Source: Phycisphaeraceae bacterium | GTDB lineage: Bacteria; Planctomycetota; Phycisphaerae; Phycisphaerales; UBA1924 | Length of the DNA stretch: 64,000 bases | NCBI GenBank assembly: GCA_020639155.1 | Contig: JACKHF010000001.1 | Location: 124,001 to 188,000, forward strand | Direction: 5' to 3' | Shown: positions 34,830-43,761 of the stretch, in pieces | Numbering within the stretch: the stretch's first letter is position 1 | How the letters are laid out: every line of letters starts with the position of its first letter | Made by a program: the position numbers and the translations under genes | Notes under the pieces: generated by a model | Database searches by the model: none | Told to the model about the DNA's origin: nothing | What the model saw: only the letters and a program-made list of their open reading frames with translations

Positions 34830-37589
34830 ATGAACCTGCGAGGGATCAAAGAAATCGATATCGCCCGTATTCAGCTTTATCTTGTATGCGGACTCGCAGT
34901 ACCGATCTGTGCCGAACATGCCATCGCACAATCCTACGACTGGACGACCCCAATCAGCGGATCATGGCACAACAACGCTCTGTGGTCGCCAACAGGCATA
35001 CCGAATGCACAGACACACAATGCGACACTGCTCGCGGGCGGCATGCCATACACGGTCACACTGTCGGTGGGGAACGTCACTGTTGGAAACCTGAGCGTGG
35101 TTGCGCCATCGGCCGAACTCGAGTTGCTGCGTACGCTCGATGTGTACGGCGGATTAATCGTCAATGACGGCCTGATCACAGTTGGTGACGGTGTCACAGG
35201 TGGTGCGATACGACTGCGAAATCTGCCTGCTCAGTCCCTGACCGGCACTGGGACCATCATCCTCGCTGCGACAAATCCTGAAGCGAGCACAGCAACGATC
35301 AGCAGGTTCAGTGGTGCAAATCGCCTGACAATCGGTGCTGGTCAAACGATCACAGGGCACGGGTGGATATCGACACCGATCACAAGCGCAGCCACGATCA
35401 CGGCGGATGCTTCGCGTATCGTGCTCAGCCCAGGGTTTACTGAGCCGGACTTCAGCACTGGCCTCATCGAGGCGACAAACGGAGGCGTCATCCAACTTCG
35501 AAATGTCAATGTGGACATGATGGGTGTTGGCATTGTTGTTGGTGATGGTGGCAATATTCACTTTGAAGGGTCGTACCGGGAGCGCCTGACCAACGGCACT
35601 GTTACTACAACAAATGGCGGTCTTGTCCGCGCGATCAACACCGCTGAGCTAGAGGACATGACACTGAACGGTGATATGGTTGCTGATTTGCGCCGGACTA
35701 TCCGATTTTATGGATCGTCGTTCACCAACAATGGCACGGTGACAGTGACCGCCGATGGAGTGAACGGATACAGCGCACTTGAAGTATACAACTCACCGTA
35801 CACATTCGATGGCACTGGGGAGATGATTCTGAACTATCCTGGCGCGCTGAACCCAAACTCGGCAGCGACGATCAACGACAGTGTGACTGGTGGCGGCAGC
35901 GTACTGACAAACGGGCCGAGCCACACGATAAGAGGCAAGGGACGTATTGCAATCGACATGGTGAATCAGGGAACGATCACTGCTGACATGGCGGACGAGT
36001 CATTCGACCTGTTACCGGGCAAGACGCTCACCAACGAAGCAACAATCAGAGCAACAAACGGCGGCATATTTAAGGTGTTCGGCTTTTTCGTACAGACAGG
36101 CGCAGGGCAGGTCGAACTCGATGGCGGTTATTTCGATATTGGTGCGGGCTCACCCGCTCCGACCGTGACCGGCGGTTCGATCAATGGAGTGAACGGTGGA
36201 AAGATCGTGATGGTCTCGGGCAACTGCACGATGAACAGCGTCACTCTGAACACGGATACGGATCTCTTTGGTCAGCAGATCACCAGCTCTGGTAGTAACG
36301 TCAACAACGGCACCATGGTGCTGCAGCTCGACGGTGGGAACTATGGGATTCTCAGTTTCAATGCGCCGCAGACGTGGAGTGGTACCGGCGAGATCGTGCT
36401 CAATGCTGACAACGAGAACGTGCTGCAGTACGCGCAGATCAACCGTGCAGGATCAGGGTACGAAGTGACGCACGGCGCTGATCATACGATCAGAGGAACG
36501 GGCACTATCTATGCTCCATTCGTCAACGAGGGGCTGATCACAGCCGATGTGACAGATCGTACGTTGCTGTTACAAACCGACGACAAGAAGAACACCGGGA
36601 CAATACGTGCTGATTCGGGTTACCTCCGTATCCAGTCGATCGATATCGATCAGACCGGTGGAGGACTGATAGAAGCTGTGAATAACGGCGAGATTCGGCT
36701 GGGATCTGCAACGCTGATCAACGGTGAAGTTGATGCTACCGGCGGATTGATGCTTACTTCCAGCGGCACAAACCAGATCAACGGGATCACATTCGCAGGC
36801 CAGTTTGATATCAGCGCGACACTGAATGTGTACAACACGATCACGAACAACGGGCTCTGGATTCTGAAGGACACCGGCGCCACCGACAACATCGTCGCAG
36901 TTGGCCCCGTGACGTTTGACGGCTCAGGCATACTCAGCATGCGAGGTCAGATTGTCTCAGGCTCGATTATTCAGCAGACCAGCAATGGCGATATCACCAA
37001 CGGCGCTTCGCACACTATTGAGGGAACAGGATCTTTCAAGGGTATTTCTATTCTGAACCACGGCGCACTTGCCCCGGGTCAGGACACCAATCCGGGTTCA
37101 GAGATCGGCGAGATCCGCATTGACACGGGCGCATCGATCGACTGCCAATCAACCAGCGCTGTTCATCTCCAACTCGCGGGCACAAACACAGGTGAGTTCG
37201 ATCGGATATTTAATGGTGGCGGTGGACCGGACACGTTCCATTGCGACGGCACATTGAATGTTTCGCATATCAATAGCTTTACTGGTCCCAGCGAGCCCAC
37301 AACCGTTGACCTGATTACAGCTGACGCCGTCACCGGCACATTCTCGACTGTGAATCTGCCAGCACCTGCACACGGGCATTACAAGATCGTGTACACGGCA
37401 ACCGCGGTGCAACTTGTCCTCTGTTACGCAGACTGTGACGCAAGCGGATCGCTCAACATCTTTGACTATATCTGCTTCGGGAACCTCTATGCAGCCGGTG
37501 ATCCATACGCCGACTGCGACGGCAGCGGATCGCTCAACGTCTTCGATTACATCTGCTTCGGGAACGAATACGCTGCAGGATGTCCGTGA
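34830..37589 (+). CDS. Large secreted beta-solenoid protein with GC-type dockerin end (copy 1)
   Basis: The 919-residue protein has a signal peptide ending HAIAQ (about residue 34). It then shows a W-rich start (SGSWHNNALWSPTGIPN) and a long Asn/Thr/Gly-rich body with repeated units like TNNGTVTV, HTIRGKGRIAIDMVNQG and TNEATIRATNGGIFKV, typical of a beta-solenoid. The end has two EF-hand-like calcium loops (ADCDASGSLNIFDYICFGN, ADCDGSGSLNVFDYICFGN). This is the GC-type dockerin anchor known from Phycisphaera-like planctomycetes. The probable site is the cell surface or matrix. The frame is open from 34512, but AAGGGAG lies 6 nt before ATG 34830. The paralogue follows 73 nt downstream. Confidence 0.88.
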   Translation: MNLRGIKEIDIARIQLYLVCGLAVPICAEHAIAQSYDWTTPISGSWHNNALWSPTGIPNAQTHNATLLAGGMPYTVTLSVGNVTVGNLSVVAPSAELELLRTLDVYGGLIVNDGLITVGDGVTGGAIRLRNLPAQSLTGTGTIILAATNPEASTATISRFSGANRLTIGAGQTITGHGWISTPITSAATITADASRIVLSPGFTEPDFSTGLIEATNGGVIQLRNVNVDMMGVGIVVGDGGNIHFEGSYRERLTNGTVTTTNGGLVRAINTAELEDMTLNGDMVADLRRTIRFYGSSFTNNGTVTVTADGVNGYSALEVYNSPYTFDGTGEMILNYPGALNPNSAATINDSVTGGGSVLTNGPSHTIRGKGRIAIDMVNQGTITADMADESFDLLPGKTLTNEATIRATNGGIFKVFGFFVQTGAGQVELDGGYFDIGAGSPAPTVTGGSINGVNGGKIVMVSGNCTMNSVTLNTDTDLFGQQITSSGSNVNNGTMVLQLDGGNYGILSFNAPQTWSGTGEIVLNADNENVLQYAQINRAGSGYEVTHGADHTIRGTGTIYAPFVNEGLITADVTDRTLLLQTDDKKNTGTIRADSGYLRIQSIDIDQTGGGLIEAVNNGEIRLGSATLINGEVDATGGLMLTSSGTNQINGITFAGQFDISATLNVYNTITNNGLWILKDTGATDNIVAVGPVTFDGSGILSMRGQIVSGSIIQQTSNGDITNGASHTIEGTGSFKGISILNHGALAPGQDTNPGSEIGEIRIDTGASIDCQSTSAVHLQLAGTNTGEFDRIFNGGGGPDTFHCDGTLNVSHINSFTGPSEPTTVDLITADAVTGTFSTVNLPAPAHGHYKIVYTATAVQLVLCYADCDASGSLNIFDYICFGNLYAAGDPYADCDGSGSLNVFDYICFGNEYAAGCP
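37332..37589 (+). repeat. 258-bp near-identical direct repeat, copy 1 (dockerin 3' end)
   Basis: This segment matches 40183-40440 at equal length. Only nine differences were counted, all at third codon positions, and the first 80 nt are identical. It codes for the last membrane-proximal strands and the duplicated dockerin. Confidence 0.9.
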
Positions 37590-37662
37590 TAACGAAGAAC
37601 CAATTCACAATGCGCCACTGTGGTTGCATTGTTTCACTTAGACTGAAACGGGAAAGAGAACG

Positions 37663-40440
37663 ATGAATCGGGAAAGCAAACAACACAGCAGCATCTCAAC
37701 ACGTCATGTGCTTCTTGCGGCTGGCGTGGCTTTGTCGCTTGGTTCAGCGGCACAGGCGCAGGTGACATACAACTGGCTCGCGGGTGTCAGTGACTCCTGG
37801 CATGAGCCACTTGCATGGTCGCCGGCTGGTGTACCTGATACAACAACAGAATCCGCAGTCATCGGTGCTGCAGGCGTGTACACGGTTTCGTTGACTGGAA
37901 ACAACGTCACGATTAACAACCTCAGCGTAACGAGTCCGACAGCAGAGCTACTCATTGAGGGTCGCGTGCTGAGTATCTATGGCGGATCTGTTGTGAACAA
38001 CGGCATGATTACGGTGGATGCTGGTGCTGGGGCAGGAGTTCTGCGGTTCAGGGATACTTCTGTTGCAACACTATCTGGTTCCGGCACAGTGCTCCTGATC
38101 TCAGGTCCAACACCGACCAATGCGCGCATCGATACGGCATTTGCACAATCATCGCTCGAGATAGGTGTCGGACAGACGATCACAGGCTCGGGAAGCATCA
38201 GCCTCCCATTCCACAACGAAGGCACGCTGTATGCCGGTGCTGGCGACTACCTCCAACTGACGACCGGCGCAGCCAATCCCACGAGCAGTGTTGGAACTAT
38301 TGAAGCGAACGGTGGCGGGATTATCCAGCTTCGTAACATAACGCTTGATCTGATGAGCACCGGCACTGTGCTTGCCGATGGCGGAGAGATCCACTTTGAT
38401 GGCAGTTCGTTTATCCAGCGACTGTCCAACGGCACAGTCAGCACTGCAAACGGTGGACTTCTTCGTTCCATTTCCGGCAACGCCGACTTTGAAAACATGG
38501 TTCTCAATGGCGATGCAACCGGCGAGATCAGGCACGGATACCGGTTATATGGTTCTACGTTCACAAACAACGGCTCCATCTCTCTTGCTGGTGACGGCGT
38601 CAACGGATTCAACGCAATCGGTATCTATGAGACGCCATACACCATTGATGGTGTGGGCGAGATGGTCTTCTCACATCCTGCCGGGATGAACCCTGGCGCA
38701 GCGCCGACAGTTTCAGATAACGTGCCTGGCGGCAACGGCGTACTGACAAACGGAGTCAATCACACCATCCGTGGCAAGGCGCGCATTGCTATCGACACAA
38801 TCAATCAGGGATCTGTTATCGCTGATGTGCCCGATGAATCGCTTGACCTGATTGCTAGTACCAGCATGACCAACGAAGGGACACTCAAAGCGACAAACAA
38901 TGGCATATTCAAAGTATCCGGCCAACTCACGCAGACTGGCGCGGGCAAGATTGCGGTCGACGGGGGATTCTTTGATTTTGGCTCAGCGTCTCCCATCGCA
39001 AGCGTTACCGGCGGCACAATTGTCAGCTCAAACGGAGGCAAGGCTCGGATTGAATCGGGAAATGGATTTATCGAGAACGTCACCTTTGATACAGATACCG
39101 ACCTGCTTGGTCAGACTCTCTACAGCCGTGGCGGAAACACAAATAATGGCAGCATGGTGCTTCAACGCGATGGCGGAAACTTTGGCATCGTGCGCTTTGA
39201 CGCGCCACAAACATGGGATGGCACAGGCGAGATCGTACTCAACTCAGTAACAACCCTGCAGGATGCTCAGCTCACTCGTCTGACCGCAGGCGATGAGGTG
39301 GTGCATGCCCCAACACATACTATTCGTGGCACCGGACTCATCCTCGCTGCAATCAACAACCAGGGGCTTATCTCAGCGGATGTGCCCGGAGAGATATTGC
39401 GTCTCCAGACCGATGACAAGAAGAACACTGGAACCATCCGGGCTGATAGCGGCATCATTGATATCACAGCAATCACACTCGATCAGACCGGCGGCGGATT
39501 GATTGAGGCAATCAACAGTGGTGAGATTGCAATCGGCGGGAACGGTGGATCCGAGATTATCAACGGCACAATTGATGTCGCCGGTGGTGTTGCAAGAGTC
39601 GCAACACCGAGCAACAAGCTCGATGGCATCCATCTGCTCGGTGAGTTGCTCATTGAGAGCGGTTCAACCGAACTCCGCAACACGATCACCAACGATGGTG
39701 TGATCTGGCAGAATCCGACTTCCATTGCCGGTGCGCAGATTCTGTATCTGGATGGTTCGGTTGTGTTCGATGGCATCGGGATAGTGCGGCTGGGTGGTCC
39801 TGCGGTTGCGAACGCTGTCCTGCTGGCTGTCACGGGCGGAGCCGATCTTGTACAGAACCAGAACCACACGATCGAAGGCACCGGCAGGATCGCTGCACTT
39901 CCAGTGGTGAACCACGGCACACTTGCGCCGGGCGAGAACTCCAATCCTGGTTCCGAGGTTGGTGAGTTACGCATCGATACTGCCACATCGATCGACTGCC
40001 AATCAACCAGCGTGGTAAATCTCCAACTCGCGGGCACAAACACAGGCGAGTTCGATCGGATCTACCACAGCGGCAACAACAACGCCTTCCATTGCGATGG
40101 CACACTCAATGTTTCTCACACCAATGGGTTTGATGGCCCCGATGGACAAGCGACGATCAATCTCATTACCGCGAACACTGTGACCGGCACATTCTCGACT
40201 GTGAATCTGCCAGCACCTGCACACGGGCATTACAAGATCGTGTACACGGCAACCGCGGTGCAGCTTGTCCTCTGTTACGCGGACTGTGACGCAAGCGGAT
40301 CGCTCAACATCTTTGACTACATCTGCTTTGGGAACCTCTATGCAGCCGGTGATCCATACGCCGACTGCGACGGAAGCGGATCGCTCAACGTCTTTGATTA
40401 CATCTGCTTCGGAAACGAGTACGCTGCAGGATGCCCGTGA
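37663..40440 (+). CDS. Large secreted beta-solenoid protein with GC-type dockerin end (copy 2)
   Basis: The 925-residue paralogue of the preceding gene has the same layout: signal peptide ending AAQAQ (about residue 33), W-rich start (SDSWHEPLAWSPAGVPD), repeated HTIRGKARIAIDTINQG-type units and a duplicated dockerin. The last 85 residues are identical in protein sequence to copy 1, while the bodies have diverged widely. The start is ATG 37663 with GGAAAGAG upstream. Both genes may share a promoter. It ends before a weak terminator-like hairpin. A structural surface role is likely; nothing suggests an enzyme. Confidence 0.88.
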   Translation: MNRESKQHSSISTRHVLLAAGVALSLGSAAQAQVTYNWLAGVSDSWHEPLAWSPAGVPDTTTESAVIGAAGVYTVSLTGNNVTINNLSVTSPTAELLIEGRVLSIYGGSVVNNGMITVDAGAGAGVLRFRDTSVATLSGSGTVLLISGPTPTNARIDTAFAQSSLEIGVGQTITGSGSISLPFHNEGTLYAGAGDYLQLTTGAANPTSSVGTIEANGGGIIQLRNITLDLMSTGTVLADGGEIHFDGSSFIQRLSNGTVSTANGGLLRSISGNADFENMVLNGDATGEIRHGYRLYGSTFTNNGSISLAGDGVNGFNAIGIYETPYTIDGVGEMVFSHPAGMNPGAAPTVSDNVPGGNGVLTNGVNHTIRGKARIAIDTINQGSVIADVPDESLDLIASTSMTNEGTLKATNNGIFKVSGQLTQTGAGKIAVDGGFFDFGSASPIASVTGGTIVSSNGGKARIESGNGFIENVTFDTDTDLLGQTLYSRGGNTNNGSMVLQRDGGNFGIVRFDAPQTWDGTGEIVLNSVTTLQDAQLTRLTAGDEVVHAPTHTIRGTGLILAAINNQGLISADVPGEILRLQTDDKKNTGTIRADSGIIDITAITLDQTGGGLIEAINSGEIAIGGNGGSEIINGTIDVAGGVARVATPSNKLDGIHLLGELLIESGSTELRNTITNDGVIWQNPTSIAGAQILYLDGSVVFDGIGIVRLGGPAVANAVLLAVTGGADLVQNQNHTIEGTGRIAALPVVNHGTLAPGENSNPGSEVGELRIDTATSIDCQSTSVVNLQLAGTNTGEFDRIYHSGNNNAFHCDGTLNVSHTNGFDGPDGQATINLITANTVTGTFSTVNLPAPAHGHYKIVYTATAVQLVLCYADCDASGSLNIFDYICFGNLYAAGDPYADCDGSGSLNVFDYICFGNEYAAGCP
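40183..40440 (+). repeat. 258-bp near-identical direct repeat, copy 2 (dockerin 3' end)
   Basis: Partner of the copy at 37332-37589. A second, shorter block of high identity lies upstream in each gene (37131-37206 and 39987-40062). Confidence 0.9.
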
Positions 40441-40445
40441 TACAC

Positions 40446-40483
40446 CCTCCGCCTCAGGTCGAGGAAACCCGACCGGAGGCTTT
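40446..40483 (+). terminator. Possible terminator after the second dockerin gene
   Basis: A two-part hairpin: an outer 5-bp stem CCTCC/GGAGG and an inner 5-bp stem GGTCG/CGACC with a one-sided bulge, followed by only three Ts. It is 6 nt after the stop and is a weaker signal than the other terminators. Confidence 0.45.
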
Positions 40484-40567
40484 CATGCAGACAGAAGAAT
40501 AAAGCCAAAGGGCACTCAGAACGCACTGTCGCACATAGTCCTTAACCATACAACAACCGAGCTGAAC

Positions 40568-40918
40568 TCAGTTCGGTTCTGTGTCATCGGGCAGCAACTC
40601 AAACTCACTCGCCCTAAACCGGCCTGCCACAATCTCGCCCTTCACCTTCGCGTAGCGGATCGCGTTGCAGAAACCGTCCGTTGCATGTGCATCGCCGTGA
40701 TCATCGATCGCGGTGCCATCGACAAAGTATGCGACATCATCTATCCTGACAGCAAGATCACACCCCGAACCTTCCATGCCGAACTGACATTCGCCGCACG
40801 CAGCCTCGACCGTTTGATACCCTGTCTGCTGTGTCACAACCTGCGCTGTAGATGCAGGCTTGCACCCGCACAAACTCAACGCAGCGAGCAGACACACCGA
40901 ACCTGTCAGGTTTCTCAT
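40568..40918 (-). CDS. Small Cys-rich lipoprotein (DUF6370-like)
   Basis: The 116-residue protein has a lipobox (LSLCGC) and a mature domain with AACGECQFGMEGSGCDLAVR, YFVDGTAIDDHGDAHATDG and FCNAIRYAKVKGE. I recognise this compact cysteine-containing domain as the small DUF6370-type family found in planctomycetes and verrucomicrobia; the function is unknown. Four cysteines could form two disulfides or bind metal. The ATG at 40918 has GAGGAA about 7 nt upstream. The frame continues to 41026 but would add an unlikely non-signal start. It is divergent from pgpA with an 80-nt gap. Confidence 0.8.
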   Translation of the reverse strand: MRNLTGSVCLLAALSLCGCKPASTAQVVTQQTGYQTVEAACGECQFGMEGSGCDLAVRIDDVAYFVDGTAIDDHGDAHATDGFCNAIRYAKVKGEIVAGRFRASEFELLPDDTEPN

Positions 40919-40998
40919 GTTGGTTCCTCTTCCATACAAATCATGCCCTGGGTACTCAGTGTACACTATGCTTCGTCGCGCATCGCAGGGAGGTTCGA

Positions 40999-41556
40999 GT
41001 GACCCACACCACAAACACACGCACAAAGAAGCCGGAAGATCGCGAAAGCCCGCTGTTCCCGATTGTCACAACCTTTGGACTCGGCCACATGAAGCCGTTC
41101 CCCGGCACATGGGGCTCGGTCCCCACTGCTGCACTGGCAGGACTGATGATCCTGACAGGGTTCGGCCCAACAGATTCGCCCGTCATCTATCACACGGTGT
41201 TGGCATGCGTGCTCGTTGGGTTCTCATGGGCGTGCATCACACTGGGCAAAGCAGCCGAGCAGAAGTTCGGAAAAAAGGATCCGTCGCAGGTTGTCGCTGA
41301 CGAAACCGCGGGGCAGGCCATCCCGCTCATGTTCCTGCCTGTGCATCTTGTGCCCACGATGACCGGAAAGCTGCTCTTTGTGCTCGTTGCGTTTGTCGCG
41401 TTCCGCATCTTCGACATCATCAAACTCCCCCCAGCCAAGCAATCCCAGCGTGCTGGTGGCGGCGTGGGCATCCTCGTTGATGACATCATCGCGGGGATCC
41501 AGGCACTGGTCTTCCTGCACCTGATTGTGCTCGTCTGGCAGATGCAGACGCTGTAA
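40999..41556 (+). CDS. pgpA: Phosphatidylglycerophosphatase A
   Basis: The enzyme removes phosphate from phosphatidylglycerophosphate to give phosphatidylglycerol at the inner membrane. Family motifs can be read: GHMKPFPGTWGS, VVADETAGQ, RIFDIIKLPPA and GVGILVDDIIAG. About four hydrophobic helices fit. The start is GTG 40999, chosen for its GGGAGG 5 nt upstream; an ATG-led longer frame from 40852 overlaps the divergent lipoprotein. The length is 185 residues. Phosphatidylglycerophosphate synthase (pgsA) is encoded 12 kb away at 53554. Confidence 0.92.
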   Translation: MTHTTNTRTKKPEDRESPLFPIVTTFGLGHMKPFPGTWGSVPTAALAGLMILTGFGPTDSPVIYHTVLACVLVGFSWACITLGKAAEQKFGKKDPSQVVADETAGQAIPLMFLPVHLVPTMTGKLLFVLVAFVAFRIFDIIKLPPAKQSQRAGGGVGILVDDIIAGIQALVFLHLIVLVWQMQTL

Positions 41557-41574
41557 CTGTGCTCTGGAGATGAC

Positions 41575-42069
41575 ATGGGACACCATATCACAGGGCTTGT
41601 CACTCGCCTTTCTGCAATCCGTGCAATCTGTATATTCAAGAAACTCTCTCCTCCTGTGGAGCTACAACAGGACTTTGCATTCCTACCGCTGACAAGCGAT
41701 ATGCTCGACTTTCTTCTTGAAAACAACATCGGCGAAGTAGTTCCAGATTTCATGTTTCTGGGATCAGCACTGACTGATTACCTGCTCCGTCTGTCAAACG
41801 AAGCCTCAGTTGCGTATATCGAAACCGATTATCAGGGTGGTACCGGAACACAAAGCGCAGCGTTCTTTGAGCAAGGGAAATTAACATTTCGAGCATCCAA
41901 GCACGGAACGCCGCAATCGAAAAGCAGAGATTCACATCAATGGCCAATAAATCGCGCGTTGCGCATGCTCGGGGTTGCCTGCCCCAGCAAAGGCACTGAT
42001 GAGTTTGATGCAATAGGTCTTGATTATGTCAGAAGCATGGATGACTGGCTTGACTGGCGGGCTGATTGA
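41575..42069 (+). CDS. Hypothetical soluble protein
   Basis: The 164-residue protein has no signal peptide or membrane segment. Features are an N-terminal ITGLVTRLSAIRAICIFKKL, a middle block LPLTSDMLDFLLEN and a segment ETDYQGGTGTQSAAFFEQGK, then WPINRALRMLGV and an acidic C-terminus. The layout (small, single-domain, GG-x-G-x-QSAA-x-F) resembles uncharacterised proteins sometimes found as immunity-like genes, but I cannot name a family. GGAG lies about 5 nt before the ATG. It sits between pgpA and murE on the same strand, 18 nt after pgpA, so co-transcription is plausible. Confidence 0.65.
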   Translation: MGHHITGLVTRLSAIRAICIFKKLSPPVELQQDFAFLPLTSDMLDFLLENNIGEVVPDFMFLGSALTDYLLRLSNEASVAYIETDYQGGTGTQSAAFFEQGKLTFRASKHGTPQSKSRDSHQWPINRALRMLGVACPSKGTDEFDAIGLDYVRSMDDWLDWRAD

Positions 42070-42156
42070 ACCAGCCACTTTGAGCATCTCAAGGGCAATC
42101 TGGAACAAAACAGACAGCCGGACAACAACGCCAGCCGATGTGTATTGTTCGCTTAA

Positions 42157-43758
42157 ATGTCACGTTCCCCGACACCAAACACAACCCTGAAGCACCTTCT
42201 TGATTCACTATCACGTCAGGATGCAGTCTCTGTATGGACAGACTTCCCCTCTACTGATCAGATCACTATCACCAGCGTGACTGAGGACAGCAGGCGCGTG
42301 CAGAAGGGCTCGCTGTTTGTCGCCCGCCCAGCACGCACGGGAAACGCCCGTCCAGACTCTGACCTCTCACCCCACGATGGCCGGCATTTCATTCCGGATG
42401 CCATCGCGAGGGGCGCATCAGCGGTGCTCGTCGAACACAACAGCGACATCACGCTGGATCTTCCCCATCACATCGCACTGATCACAACCAACGATGCGCC
42501 GGTTGCATCAGCCCATCTCGCTGAATGTTTCTATGGCAACCCTTCTGATGCGCTCTCGCTGGTTGGGATCACAGGCACCAACGGCAAGACAACCATCGCG
42601 TGGCTCGTCCGCTGCATCATGCAGCACGCAGGGCACAAGACAGGCACTCTCGGCACGACCGGCGTGTACATTGGCGATACACATACCAAAGCAAAGCTCA
42701 CCACCCCGTTCGCTGAAGACCTCTCAAGCACACTTGCAGACATGATGCAGGCACAGTGCGAGATTGCAACTGTCGAGGTGTCGAGCCACGCGCTGGACCA
42801 GCATCGCGCTGATGGGCTCTCATTCGACATCGGCGTGTTTACGAACCTTACCGGTGATCATCTCGATTACCACGAGACAATGGACCAGTACGCAGCAGCA
42901 AAGTCGCGTCTCTTTGCCATGCTGCCCAGTAATGGGCTAGCGGTCGTCAACGCCGATGATCCGGCGCACGCAACAATGCTCAAGGACTGCACAGCGAATG
43001 TTGTTCTCTGCTCTGCTTCCAACCCTGCATACGCGCGTGTCGAAACACTTGGCGCTAATCTTTCCGGCATGAAGCTTCGATTGACTGGCCCCTTTGGAGC
43101 AATCAGCCAAACCGTCCCCCTCGTCGGCGCACACAACGCCATGAACACGCTGCAGGCGGTTGTCATCGCACATCGACTCGGCCTTTCTGTTACACAGATT
43201 GCAGACGCGCTCCCGCACGTCACCGCGCCAGCAGGCAGGCTGCAACCTGTCACGTCATCGGACGAACAGATCGCTGTTTTCGTTGACTTTGCCCACACGG
43301 ACGACGCGCTCGAAAAATCACTCAACGCAGCTCGTTCGATTGTTCCAGCGAACGCAAGGCTCATCTGTGTCTTTGGGTGCGGCGGCGATCGAGACCGAAC
43401 CAAGCGACCTCGCATGGGACGTGTCGCCTATGCGCTATCCGATGTTGTCGTTGTCACCAGCGACAATCCACGCACGGAAGATCCGCTGCGGGTCATCGAC
43501 GATATTCTCGCTGGGTTGCCGGATGGCGTAAGGAATGGTGATGCAGAGAAAACCGTTCACGTCGATCATGTTCGCGAGCAGGCGGTCGCATGGGCAATCC
43601 AGCACGCGCAGCAAGGGGACGTTATCGTGATCGCAGGGAAAGGGCACGAGGATTACCAGCTGCTGCCAGATGGCAAAGGTGGCATCCTTCGCAGAGATTT
43701 CGACGACAGACGTGTTGCTCGCGCAGCTCTCGACGCACTAACCCCGCACGCACTCTGA
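42157..43758 (+). CDS. murE: UDP-MurNAc-tripeptide synthetase MurE (meso-diaminopimelate type)
   Basis: The enzyme adds the third residue to the peptidoglycan stem peptide using ATP. The 533-residue protein has the three Mur-ligase domains: substrate-binding N-terminus, ATP-binding core with GITGTNGKTTIAWL and the carbamylated-lysine block DYHETMDQYAAAKSRLF, and a C-terminal domain. The DNPR motif at residues 436-439 (SDNPRTEDP) marks enzymes that add meso-diaminopimelate. It is followed by murF after 3 nt and then mraY, the normal division/cell-wall order. Confidence 0.96.
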   Translation: MSRSPTPNTTLKHLLDSLSRQDAVSVWTDFPSTDQITITSVTEDSRRVQKGSLFVARPARTGNARPDSDLSPHDGRHFIPDAIARGASAVLVEHNSDITLDLPHHIALITTNDAPVASAHLAECFYGNPSDALSLVGITGTNGKTTIAWLVRCIMQHAGHKTGTLGTTGVYIGDTHTKAKLTTPFAEDLSSTLADMMQAQCEIATVEVSSHALDQHRADGLSFDIGVFTNLTGDHLDYHETMDQYAAAKSRLFAMLPSNGLAVVNADDPAHATMLKDCTANVVLCSASNPAYARVETLGANLSGMKLRLTGPFGAISQTVPLVGAHNAMNTLQAVVIAHRLGLSVTQIADALPHVTAPAGRLQPVTSSDEQIAVFVDFAHTDDALEKSLNAARSIVPANARLICVFGCGGDRDRTKRPRMGRVAYALSDVVVVTSDNPRTEDPLRVIDDILAGLPDGVRNGDAEKTVHVDHVREQAVAWAIQHAQQGDVIVIAGKGHEDYQLLPDGKGGILRRDFDDRRVARAALDALTPHAL

Positions 43759-43761
43759 ACC

